From positions 1-49,290 of the forward strand of contig SSSZ01000105.1 of the NCBI GenBank assembly GCA_009469675.1: a stretch of DNA of 49,290 nucleotides, written 5' to 3'. This document shows positions 16,294 through 24,759 of this stretch, one piece after another. The translations under genes were made by a program, and so were the position numbers. The notes below the pieces were generated by a model. It was not told the DNA's origin, did not search any database, and saw only the letters and a program-made list of their open reading frames with translations. This DNA comes from Azonexaceae bacterium. GTDB taxonomy: Bacteria; Pseudomonadota; Gammaproteobacteria; Burkholderiales; Rhodocyclaceae. How positions within the stretch are numbered: the first letter of the stretch is position 1; the number at the start of each line of letters is the position of its first letter.

Positions 16294-17855
16294 CCCCCGC
16301 CCCCTGCCGCCTGTTCGCCGCCAGCGAGGGCCGCCTCGCCGCCCTCGACGACCTGCCCAAAAGCCTGTGGCTGAGCGGCCTGACCCATAGCCAGGGCTGG
16401 GTCGAACCCCGCCTCGCCGGCGTCGACGCCCTGCGCCGGGCCCTCGTCGCCGGCACCCTGCCCGAGGCTGCCACCCTGACCTGGCCCGGAGGCCGGCTGG
16501 GCGAGCAACTGGCCGCCACCCTGGCTGTCCTGGGCCTCGCTCCCTATTGCCGGGAGCGCGGCGAACTCGCCGACACCCTGGTCCAGAGCATCCTCTTCCA
16601 CCTCGATTTCATCGTCGATTACCGGGACCGCGGCGCCGACGAAGCCGGCGCCGTCGCCATGGCCCTTGCCGCCCTGGCTACCGACTGGCAGGATCGCCGC
16701 GGCGAGTTGGACGAACTGACCGAGGTATTTGGCGACTTCGGCGACGCCCCCAAGAACGACCGCTGGGACATGCTGCGCGGCCTTCTCCGCAGCGAAGCCT
16801 GGCAGGAGGTGCGGCGCATCCGCCGGCGCCTTGAGGCGCTGCCCGAACTCGGCCGCCTGATCCGCAGCCTGGGACGCCACCGCGACAGCGCGCTCGCCGA
16901 CCCGGCCAGCCGGCAGACGGCCCGGGTTCTGCAGGCGGCGACCGCACGTTCGACCCGCAGCCGCAGCGTGCGGATTCCCGAGTTGCCCGGCGAGACCGAA
17001 AGCATCTACCGCGCCGGCCGGGTGGCCCGCATGCTGCCCGCCGAAGCCATGCTCCTTTGCCACCCGCGCCTGCGCCTGGTCTGGCACGCCCGCCACGCCG
17101 AACGGACCCTCCTGTGCTACCAGGACAACGACCGCCTGCAGGAGACCCGCCCGGCCCAGGATCCGGCCCTACGGCCGGTCGCCGTGCCCCAGCCGGGAAA
17201 GCGCCGGGAGATGGGCCCCATGCTGATCTGCGTCGACACCTCGGGGTCGATGCGGGGCGGCGCCGAGGCCGTCGCCAAGGCCGTGGTTCTCGAGGCGGTG
17301 CGCGCCGCCCACGCCCAGAGGCGGCCCTGCCATGTCTTCGCCTTCGGCGGCCCGGAGGAGATCATCGACCTCGAACTGGGAGTAGATCCGGCGGGAATCG
17401 AACGCCTGACCCGCTTTCTCGGCCAGAGCTTCCAGGGGGGTACCGACATCTGTGGCCCCCTGGAGCGCACCCTGGAGCGCCTGCAGACCGACCGCTGGCA
17501 ACTCGCCGACCTGCTCATCGCCTCCGACGGCGAATTCGGCGCCACCCCCGAACTCGCCGCCCGGGTCCGCCGGGCCAAGGCCGAACAGGGGTTGCGCATC
17601 CAAAGCGTGCTGATCGGCGACCGGGAGACCATCGGCCTCCTGGAAATCGCCGACGACATCTTCTGGGTCCGCGACTGGCGGCGCTTCGGCGCCTCCGATT
17701 CGGGGTCGCCGGTGCATTCCAAGAGCCTCACCGCCCTCTACTTCCCCGGCGCCCTGCGCAGCGAAGCCAACCTGGCGGGCACCGTCTCGGGCCGGGACGC
17801 CTCCCGGGAAGTCCTGGCCGGGCAGCCGCCAACGCCCGCCGGCCCCCGTCCATGA
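16290..17855 (+). CDS. ViaA-like VWA domain protein
   Basis: The 521-residue protein starts at a GTG that overlaps the stop of the RavA-like gene. Its C-terminal von Willebrand A domain has the metal-coordinating motif CVDTSGSM with Asp316; the N-terminal 300 residues are helical, as in ViaA. It presumably forms a complex with the AAA+ ATPase encoded upstream, like the ChlI/ChlD pair. It ends by overlapping the DUF364 gene by 4 bp, so three proteins are made in coupled fashion. Relative to E. coli ViaA (about 480 residues) it is slightly longer, with an extra C-terminal tail after the VWA fold. Confidence 0.85.
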   Translation: MTPAPCRLFAASEGRLAALDDLPKSLWLSGLTHSQGWVEPRLAGVDALRRALVAGTLPEAATLTWPGGRLGEQLAATLAVLGLAPYCRERGELADTLVQSILFHLDFIVDYRDRGADEAGAVAMALAALATDWQDRRGELDELTEVFGDFGDAPKNDRWDMLRGLLRSEAWQEVRRIRRRLEALPELGRLIRSLGRHRDSALADPASRQTARVLQAATARSTRSRSVRIPELPGETESIYRAGRVARMLPAEAMLLCHPRLRLVWHARHAERTLLCYQDNDRLQETRPAQDPALRPVAVPQPGKRREMGPMLICVDTSGSMRGGAEAVAKAVVLEAVRAAHAQRRPCHVFAFGGPEEIIDLELGVDPAGIERLTRFLGQSFQGGTDICGPLERTLERLQTDRWQLADLLIASDGEFGATPELAARVRRAKAEQGLRIQSVLIGDRETIGLLEIADDIFWVRDWRRFGASDSGSPVHSKSLTALYFPGALRSEANLAGTVSGRDASREVLAGQPPTPAGPRP

Positions 17856-18688
17856 CCGTCGCCCGGGAGTTTATTGCCGCCCTCGAAGCCTTCGCCGGCC
17901 TCGCCCCGCCGCCCCGGGTCAAGGCGCTCCATCTGCCGGCGGTGGGACCGGATCAGGGCAACCGGGGGGCCTTCTGCGGCGTCGAACTGGCCGACGGCTC
18001 CCTGGGGTTGTCCTATGCCCTCCTCGACGACACCCTGGCGGCCCTCGCCGCCAGCCGGCTCGCCGCCTCGCTGCCCGGCGCCGACCCGCTGGCCGTCGCC
18101 CGGCTCTACGGCGGCGGCGACGGAGTCGGACGCACCGTCGGGCTGGCCGCCATCAACGCCCTGACCCGCTGCTGCTTCGACCGGGCCGGCTACCTTCCCG
18201 CAGCGAGCCGCGATTCCCTGGGCGAACTCATGCCGGCCCCCGGCGACCACGTCGGCATGATCGGCTTCTTCGCCCCCCTGGTGCCACGCCTCGTCGCCGC
18301 CGGCACCCGCCTCACCGTGGTCGAACTCAAGGCCGAACTGGCGGGGCAGGGCGCGGGTTACCGCGTCACCCTCGACCGCAACGAACTGGCGACCTGCAAC
18401 AAGGTTCTGGCGACCAGCACGGTCCTTCTCAACGACACCCTCGAAGCCATGCTCGCCGCTTGTCCGGCCGCCGGCTGGTTCACCCTCGTCGGCCCCGGCG
18501 CCGGCTGCCTGCCCGATCCCCTCTTCGCCCGCGGTGTGACGCTCCTGGGGGGCAACTGGGCGGTGGACGGGCGGGGCCTGATCGACGCCCTGGAGTGCGG
18601 CGCCCCGTGGTCGGGCTTTGCCCGCAAGGTGAGCATCGGCCGCGCCGGGTATCCCGGATGGACCGCCCTGCTCGAGCGCCTCAGGTAG
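17852..18688 (+). CDS. DUF4213/DUF364 protein (putative metal-chelation domain)
   Basis: The 278-residue product matches the DUF4213/DUF364 arrangement: an enolase-N-like first part and a Rossmann-like second part with [14 protein letters not shown] near residue 130 and a conserved [16 protein letters not shown] near 210. The family is annotated as a putative heavy-metal chelation domain from structure, not from proven activity. The ATG overlaps the ViaA-like stop (ATGA), so it is made together with the AAA+/VWA pair. No signal peptide is seen. The context suggests a metal-handling or metal-insertion task for the trio, which is inference. Confidence 0.78.
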   Translation: MTVAREFIAALEAFAGLAPPPRVKALHLPAVGPDQGNRGAFCGVELADGSLGLSYALLDDTLAALAASRLAASLPGADPLAVARLYGGGDGVGRTVGLAAINALTRCCFDRAGYLPAASRDSLGELMPAPGDHVGMIGFFAPLVPRLVAAGTRLTVVELKAELAGQGAGYRVTLDRNELATCNKVLATSTVLLNDTLEAMLAACPAAGWFTLVGPGAGCLPDPLFARGVTLLGGNWAVDGRGLIDALECGAPWSGFARKVSIGRAGYPGWTALLERLR

Positions 18689-18729
18689 AATCCGGGGGCT
18701 TCCCCTTCGCCGCCGAGAAACCCTGCCCG

Positions 18730-19674
<945 letters not shown>

Positions 19675-19756
19675 ATCCAAAGGGCCGTCTGTCGCGTAGA
19701 ACCCTGGACCCGGCCGGCGTCTTCCGGCCTTTTCCCACTGCTGCGAGGTATCCGGC

Positions 19757-20518
19757 TTGCACCCGCTGATCGGTTGGCTCCCCGTCTGGCGCCGCAACTT
19801 CCTGGTCTGGAAAAAACTCGCCATCCCCTCGGTGCTCGGCAACCTCGCCGATCCGCTCATCTACATGCTCGGTCTCGGCTACGGCCTGGGGGCCTTGCTC
19901 CCCAGCCTCGACGGCCAGCCCTACGTCGCCTTTCTGGCGGCCGGGACGGTCTGCGCCTCGACCATGAACGCGGCGACCTTCGAGGCGCTCTATTCGTCCT
20001 TTTCCCGCATGCACGTCCAGAAGACCTGGGACGCCATCCTCAACACGCCGCGCAGCCTGACCGACGTGGTGGCGGGGGAACTCTTCTGGGCCACCACCAA
20101 GTCGCTCTTTTCCGGCGTCGCCATCCTTTTGGTCGTCGCCGCCCTGGGCCTGACCCAGGGCTGGCTCACCCTCTGGGCGCTGCCGGCCATCGTCCTCACC
20201 GGCCTGGCCTTCGCCGCCCTCGGGCTGATCTGGAACGCCCTGGCGCCGTCCTACGACTTTTTCATGTACTACTTCACCCTGTTCATCACGCCGATGACGC
20301 TCATTTCCGGCGTGTTCTTCCCCACCCATCAGCTGCCGTCGTGGCTTGCCGCGGTCGGCGCCTGGCTACCCCTGGCCCAGGGCGTCGGCCTGGTGCGCCC
20401 GCTCCTCGCCGGGCAGGTGCCGGCCGATGCCGCCCTCCACGTCGCCGTCCTGCTGGCCACGGCCGGAGGGGCCTTCGCCGTCGCCCTGGCCCTCACCCGG
20501 CGCCGTCTCCTCAAGTAG
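19757..20518 (+). CDS. nodJ: NodJ-type ABC transporter permease
   Basis: The 253-residue product has six predicted membrane segments and the ABC-2 permease pattern, including LADPLIYMLGLGYGLG near residue 30, and LFITPMTLISGVFFP near 175. It is the membrane partner of the ATP-binding protein encoded upstream. The start is TTG at 19757 with GAGG about eight bases before it; there is no suitable ATG before the first membrane segment. Family homology assigns it to NodJ/DrrB-type exporters. The substrate is unknown here. cutA begins 12 bp downstream. Confidence 0.85.
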   Translation: MHPLIGWLPVWRRNFLVWKKLAIPSVLGNLADPLIYMLGLGYGLGALLPSLDGQPYVAFLAAGTVCASTMNAATFEALYSSFSRMHVQKTWDAILNTPRSLTDVVAGELFWATTKSLFSGVAILLVVAALGLTQGWLTLWALPAIVLTGLAFAALGLIWNALAPSYDFFMYYFTLFITPMTLISGVFFPTHQLPSWLAAVGAWLPLAQGVGLVRPLLAGQVPADAALHVAVLLATAGGAFAVALALTRRRLLK

Positions 20519-20530
20519 TAAAATCCGCCC

Positions 20531-20851
20531 ATGCCCGTCCTCCTCGTTCTCACCAACTGTCCCGACCCAGCAGTCGCCGAAGCCATCGCCCAGGCCGTGG
20601 TCGCCGGCGGCCTGGCGGCCTGCGTCAATATCCTGCCCCCCTGCCGCTCGGTTTACCGCTGGCAGGGCGCGGTGGAGTCGGCGAGCGAAGTGCCGCTCCT
20701 CATCAAGACCACCGAGGCGGCCTATCCCGCCCTGGAAGCGGCGATCCGCCGCCTCCACCCCTATCAGGTTGCGGAAATTGTCGCCCTGCCGGTCACCCAC
20801 GGCCTGCCTGCCTATCTGAACTGGGTGGCGGAAGAAACGATCCAATCATGA
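20531..20851 (+). CDS. cutA: Divalent-cation tolerance protein CutA
   Basis: The 106-residue product is a full-length CutA: a ferredoxin-like fold with the early cysteine in LTNCPDP, the AACVNILPPCRSVYRWQG segment and the late PVTHGLPAYLNW. CutA proteins form stable trimers linked to copper tolerance in E. coli, though the mechanism is uncertain. Its stop overlaps the dsbD start by 4 bp, the same pairing as in E. coli and many betaproteobacteria. No Shine-Dalgarno site is visible; a TAAAAT box ends 6 bases before the ATG. Confidence 0.95.
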   Translation: MPVLLVLTNCPDPAVAEAIAQAVVAGGLAACVNILPPCRSVYRWQGAVESASEVPLLIKTTEAAYPALEAAIRRLHPYQVAEIVALPVTHGLPAYLNWVAEETIQS

Positions 20852-22602
20852 TGCGCCTCCTAGTCCTGCTTCTCGCCCTCTTCGCTTCCCTCGCCCAGGC
20901 GGAGGAATTCCTTGACCCCCTGGTGGCCTTCAAACCCACGGCCCGGGCTCTCGACGCCCAGACGGTGGAAGTCCGGTACGAAATCGCCAAGGGCTACTAC
21001 CTCTACCGCGACAAGTTCCGTTTCGCCGTCGAAGGCGACGCCGCCAAGGCGGGAACGCCGCAGTTCCCCAAGGGCAAGGAAAAGAACGACGAAAATTTCG
21101 GCAAGGTCGAGGTCTATTACCAGGCGGTGGCCATCCGGGTTCCTGTCGAACGCAGCGGCGGCGGGCCATTGGCCCTGGCCCTCAAGGTCACCTCCCAGGG
21201 CTGCGCCGACGCCGGGGTCTGTTACCCCCCCCAGGCCCAGGTGGTCAGTCTCGAACTGCCGGCGCCGGGTAGCACCCCGCCGGCAGCCGGCGCCCCCGTT
21301 GGCGACGAAAGCGGCCGCATCGCCCAGGCCCTGAAAAACACCGGCTTCTGGGGCAACCTGCTGTTCTTCTTCATCGCCGGACTGGGTCTGGCGCTGACCC
21401 CCTGCGTCTTCCCCATGATCCCCATCCTGTCCGGCATCATCGCCGGCCAGGGCCACCAGGCCAGCCACGCCCGGGGCTTTGCCCTGGCGCTTGCCTACGT
21501 CCTGGGCATGGCGCTCACCTACGCCCTGGCGGGCGTCGCCGCCGGCCTTTCCGGCACCCTGGTTTCCGCCGCCCTGCAAAACTCCTGGGTATTGGGGGGG
21601 TTTGCCCTGGTTTTCGTGGTGCTTTCGCTGTCGATGTTCGGCTTCTACGACCTGCAGCTCCCCACCGCCCTGCAAAGCAAGCTTTCCGAAGAGGCCGGCC
21701 ACCTCCAGGGCGGCCGCGGCGTCGGCGTCTTTCTCATGGGCGCCCTCTCGGCCCTGATCGTCGGCCCCTGCGTCGCCGCCCCCCTCGCCGGCGCCCTGCT
21801 CTACATCGGCCAGACCGGCGACGCCGTCCTCGGCGGCACGGCGCTTTTCGTCATGGCGCTCGGCATGGGGGTGCCGCTCCTGGTGGTCGGGCTTTCCGCC
21901 GGGACGCTCCTGCCCCGGGCCGGCCCCTGGATGGAGGCCGTCAAAAAGGCCTTCGGCGTCGTCCTCCTGGCCACCGCCGTCTGGCTGGTCGGGCCGGTCA
22001 TTCCGGCGGCGGCGCAGATGATTGCCTGGGCGGTGCTCCTCATCATCCCCGCCATCTTCCTCCATGCCCTCGACCCCCTGCCGGCCAACGCCAAGGGCTG
22101 GCAGCGCTTCTGGAAGGGCGTCGGGATCGTCATGCTGCTCACCGGGGCGGCGCTGCTCATCGGCGCCCTGGCCGGCGGCCGCGATCCCCTGCAGCCCCTA
22201 GCCGGGCTGCGCGGCCAGGCGGTGGCGGCCGAGGCGCCCCGGCTGCCGTTCCAACGCGTCGCCTCCGTCGCCGACCTCGACCGGCGCCTGCAGGCCGCCG
22301 GCAAGCCGGTAATGCTCGATTTCTACGCCGACTGGTGCGTCTCGTGCAAGGAAATGGAGCGCTTCACCTTCGCCGACGGCGCGGTGCGCGCCCGGCTGGC
22401 CGGTTTCGAGCTGCTCCAGGCCGACGTCACCGCCAACAGCCCGGACGACAAGGCTCTCCTTGCCCGCTTCGGCCTGTTCGGCCCCCCCGGGATCATCTTT
22501 TTCGATCCCGCCGGCAAGGAAGTCGGCGGCCTGCGGGTGGTCGGCTACCAGGACGCCACAGCCTTCGGCGCCATCCTCGACAAAGCAAAACAGGGCGGTT
22601 GA
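20848..22602 (+). CDS. dsbD: Thiol:disulfide interchange protein DsbD
   Basis: The 584-residue product has the three DsbD modules. A signal peptide (1-18) precedes the periplasmic alpha domain with the redox pair in GCADAGVCYPP. A membrane domain of eight segments follows, with cysteines in LTPCVFPMIP and VGPCVAAPLAG. The thioredoxin-like gamma domain has the WCVSC active site. It carries electrons from cytoplasmic thioredoxin to periplasmic proteins for disulfide isomerisation and cytochrome c maturation. Two adjacent ATGs (20848, 20851) are possible starts; the first overlaps the cutA stop. A terminator whose loop contains the stop codon ends the gene. Confidence 0.96.
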   Translation: MMRLLVLLLALFASLAQAEEFLDPLVAFKPTARALDAQTVEVRYEIAKGYYLYRDKFRFAVEGDAAKAGTPQFPKGKEKNDENFGKVEVYYQAVAIRVPVERSGGGPLALALKVTSQGCADAGVCYPPQAQVVSLELPAPGSTPPAAGAPVGDESGRIAQALKNTGFWGNLLFFFIAGLGLALTPCVFPMIPILSGIIAGQGHQASHARGFALALAYVLGMALTYALAGVAAGLSGTLVSAALQNSWVLGGFALVFVVLSLSMFGFYDLQLPTALQSKLSEEAGHLQGGRGVGVFLMGALSALIVGPCVAAPLAGALLYIGQTGDAVLGGTALFVMALGMGVPLLVVGLSAGTLLPRAGPWMEAVKKAFGVVLLATAVWLVGPVIPAAAQMIAWAVLLIIPAIFLHALDPLPANAKGWQRFWKGVGIVMLLTGAALLIGALAGGRDPLQPLAGLRGQAVAAEAPRLPFQRVASVADLDRRLQAAGKPVMLDFYADWCVSCKEMERFTFADGAVRARLAGFELLQADVTANSPDDKALLARFGLFGPPGIIFFDPAGKEVGGLRVVGYQDATAFGAILDKAKQGG

Positions 22603-22618
22603 TCCGCCCTGTTTTTTT
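22587..22618 (+). terminator. Intrinsic terminator after dsbD (probably bidirectional)
   Basis: AAAACAGGGCGG and CCGCCCTGTTTT form a perfect 12-bp stem with a 5-base loop that includes part of the dsbD stop codon, followed by a run of T. The reverse strand also ends in T residues, so it can serve the convergent lipoprotein gene. Confidence 0.92.
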
Positions 22619-22642
22619 GGTTGAGCCGCAGCGCGGCGGCGA

Positions 22643-23464
22643 TCACTTGTACTTGGAGTCGATTTCCCAGACGTTCTTCTGCACCAGGCGCTGGACCAGG
22701 GTGTCGAGGGTGAGGCCGCCGGAAGCGCCCTGCTTGAAGCCGAGAACGGAAGTCGACTTGGCGCCGAGTTCCATTTTCTCCTCGGCGTAACCGGTCGCCA
22801 CCTGCTCGGTGGTGTTGGCGTTGATGAGCTTGTAGCGCATGCCGATGATCCAGACACCGGTGGATTCCTCGGTCTTCACCGAACCCACCGCCACGCCGGC
22901 AGCAGCGGAACCGCGGGTGCCGCCGGCGATGCCGATGACCGAACCCAGGGCCTGGCCGTCGAAGCCCTGGTTGGCCTGGGCCACCGGCTCCGCCTTGAGG
23001 ATGTCGAACTTGAGGATCCACTTCGTCGTCTTGAACTTGCCCTTCTGCAGCACCTTGCGGGCTGCCTGGGGATTGCCCATGGTGTAGGCGAGCGTGAATT
23101 CGTTGAGGAGCGGCCCCAGGTCGGAGCGCTCGAGAACCTTGAAATTGGCCTTGCCGAGTTCGAGTTCGGCGTAGTCGGCGATGTTGTTGGGGCCGAATTT
23201 CTGCGTAAAGGAGGCGTTATTGCTCTTGATCTCGCCCGGAATGACGATGATCTGCGGCCCCTTCTTGGCGGCATTGGTGTATTCGATGGGCTTGTACATC
23301 GCCTTGTCGGCCATCTCGTTGGCCTGCTGCGACGTGCTGCTGCCCGAGGTGGGCGACGGATTGTTGGGATCGGCGCCGCTGCCCGTAGTCTGGCAGGCGG
23401 CCAGGAAGGCGGCGGTGGAGAGGACGGCGACGGCGCCGGCGAGCGGCGTTTTGACGAAAGGCAT
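22643..23464 (-). CDS. CsgG-like outer-membrane lipoprotein
   Basis: The 273-residue product has a lipoprotein signal with lipobox LAAC at about residues 21-24. The mature part contains ELGKANFKVLERSDLGPLL and later LVQRLVQKNVWEI, resembling the CsgG/HfaB family, whose founding member forms the outer-membrane secretion pore for curli. No curli subunit (csgA/B) or csgE/F gene is in the window, so the cargo is unknown, and it may instead be a pore-less relative. A longer open frame upstream is a shadow; the ATG at 23464 has GGGGAA before it and begins the signal peptide. It converges on dsbD at a shared terminator. Confidence 0.75.
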   Translation of the reverse strand: MPFVKTPLAGAVAVLSTAAFLAACQTTGSGADPNNPSPTSGSSTSQQANEMADKAMYKPIEYTNAAKKGPQIIVIPGEIKSNNASFTQKFGPNNIADYAELELGKANFKVLERSDLGPLLNEFTLAYTMGNPQAARKVLQKGKFKTTKWILKFDILKAEPVAQANQGFDGQALGSVIGIAGGTRGSAAAGVAVGSVKTEESTGVWIIGMRYKLINANTTEQVATGYAEEKMELGAKSTSVLGFKQGASGGLTLDTLVQRLVQKNVWEIDSKYK

Positions 23465-23556
23465 GATGGGTTCCCCGGCTGTTCTTTGAAACTGGGATTC
23501 TGAATGAATAGCCACCGATCCGGCAAGCGGGTCTTGCTTCAGATTAGCGTATCCCT

Positions 23557-23590
23557 GATAAACCGCCATCGGCAAGCCGGGCGGTTTATC
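23557..23590 (-). terminator. Terminator-like hairpin at the end of the hemolysin III gene
   Basis: GATAAACCGCC and GGCGGTTTATC form a perfect 11-bp stem around a 12-base loop that itself contains CGGC/GCCG. The stop codon of the minus-strand gene lies inside the stem. There is no long T run, so termination strength is uncertain. Confidence 0.5.
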
Positions 23591-24257
23591 CGACTTCGGC
23601 CGGGGGCCAGGGAATGACGTAGAAGAGGACGGCGAAGAAATGGAGCGTGCTGCCAAGCAGCACGAAGCCGTGCCAGATGGCGTGGTGGTAGGGCAGGCGG
23701 CGCCACTTGTAGAAGGCGACGCCCCCCGTGTAGGCGAGACCGCCCCCGGCCAGCAGGGCGAGACCGCCGGCGCCGACATGGGTAATCAACGGCTGGATGG
23801 CGACGACCACCGCCCAGCCCATGGCAATGTAAAGGGCCACCACCAGGCCGTGCAGCCGGCCCTTGAGGAGGAGCCGCAAGCTGATGCCGGCCAGGCCGAG
23901 GGTCCAGATCGCGACGAGCAGCGACCAACCCCAGGGGCCACGCAGGTTGACCAGCATGAAGGGCGTGTAGGTGCCGGCGATGAGCAGGAAAATGGCCGAG
24001 TGGTCGAGGGCGCGCAAGAAGGGTTTGCACCCCTCGGCCCAAACGCCGTGGTAAAGCGTCGACGCAGTAAACAAGAGGATCAAGGTGGCGCCGAAGACGC
24101 TACAGCCGACGATGTGCCAGGCATCGCCCCGCAGGGCGGCAAAAGCGGTCAATACGGCCAGCCCGGCGATGGCGGCGACGATGCCGACGCCGTGGGTCAG
24201 GCTGTTGGCGATTTCCTCGCGCCGGGTATAGCGGGGCAGGGCGGGGGTAGCGCTCAA
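23586..24257 (-). CDS. Hemolysin III / TrhA (PAQR-like) membrane protein
   Basis: The 223-residue product has seven predicted membrane segments and the family's signature residues: EEIANSLTHGVG near the N-terminus, STLYHG near residue 68, LDHSAIFLLIAGTYTP near 85-100 and the final HAIWHGFVLLGSTLHFFAV. These conserved His/Asp/Ser residues form the metal site of the PAQR superfamily. Bacterial members affect membrane energetics and fluidity; hemolysis is not proven here. The start is a TTG at 24257 without a clear ribosome site, chosen because the homologous N-terminus begins there. Before the island inserted, it was probably the next gene after mnmE. Confidence 0.85.
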   Translation of the reverse strand: MSATPALPRYTRREEIANSLTHGVGIVAAIAGLAVLTAFAALRGDAWHIVGCSVFGATLILLFTASTLYHGVWAEGCKPFLRALDHSAIFLLIAGTYTPFMLVNLRGPWGWSLLVAIWTLGLAGISLRLLLKGRLHGLVVALYIAMGWAVVVAIQPLITHVGAGGLALLAGGGLAYTGGVAFYKWRRLPYHHAIWHGFVLLGSTLHFFAVLFYVIPWPPAEVG

Positions 24258-24341
24258 GGGGCGGCGGCTTTCTCGAAGAGGAGTTTCAGTATAGGCGCGG
24301 GGGCGCCGGGAAACTAGGCGAAGCCGCCCAATCGGTCGTTA

Positions 24342-24352
24342 CCAATGCAGAA
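24342..24352. repeat. Island attachment site, distal copy (att core)
   Basis: CCAATGCAGAA here is identical to 28986-28996. Reading on the minus strand through this junction, the mnmE frame would end Phe-Cys-Ile-Gly followed by eight unusual residues (NDRLGGFA) and a stop. Confidence 0.8.
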
Positions 24353-24411
24353 TCTAGCGAACAGGGCCAAAGCCGCGCTGTTGCGGGGTTTGTGAATTTC
24401 CGATTTCAATC

Positions 24412-24432
24412 ATGGGAACAAATATGGGAACA
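24412..24432 (+). promoter_or_regulatory. Paired integrase arm-type sites, distal end
   Basis: Two copies of ATGGGAACA at 24412-24420 and 24424-24432, with a 12-bp period. The same motif (with G or A first) occurs seven times at the integrase end of the island, including a pair with the identical period. Confidence 0.6.
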
Positions 24433-24534
24433 CTTTTCGGAGTTGTCCCCTGATTCTGCCTGCCTTCCGCCCCAAAAGCGAAACCCAGCACTGGGTCGGG
24501 CTGGGTTCCTTATGGGGTTGGTTTCTGAAAACGA

Positions 24535-24759
24535 TCAGCGCACCCGCTGCAATGCTTCCCGCTGATCTCTCAGCATGGCGTTAATCTGCTTCACTGTCTC
24601 CAGCCATTCATGACAGCGCCCGCCATGTACTACGGCATTTTGCGAAGCGATGGCTTTTCCCTCATCCGTTTGCGGCCCGGTCGATTTCTCCCACGGTCGC
24701 CATTGCTGGATCAAGGCCCGCTGTCTCGCCCGCCGTTCTGGTGTCCAACCGCTCCCCAT
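24535..24759 (-). CDS. Small island protein (STGPxTxEGKA motif)
   Basis: The 74-residue product starts MGSGWTPERRARQ and contains KSTGPQTDEGKAIASQNA, a motif common in small phage- and island-encoded proteins of proteobacteria. The function of these proteins is unknown. Its first 98 bp overlap the end of the upstream chimeric gene in another frame. It is the last gene before the distal end of the island. Confidence 0.6.
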   Translation of the reverse strand: MGSGWTPERRARQRALIQQWRPWEKSTGPQTDEGKAIASQNAVVHGGRCHEWLETVKQINAMLRDQREALQRVR

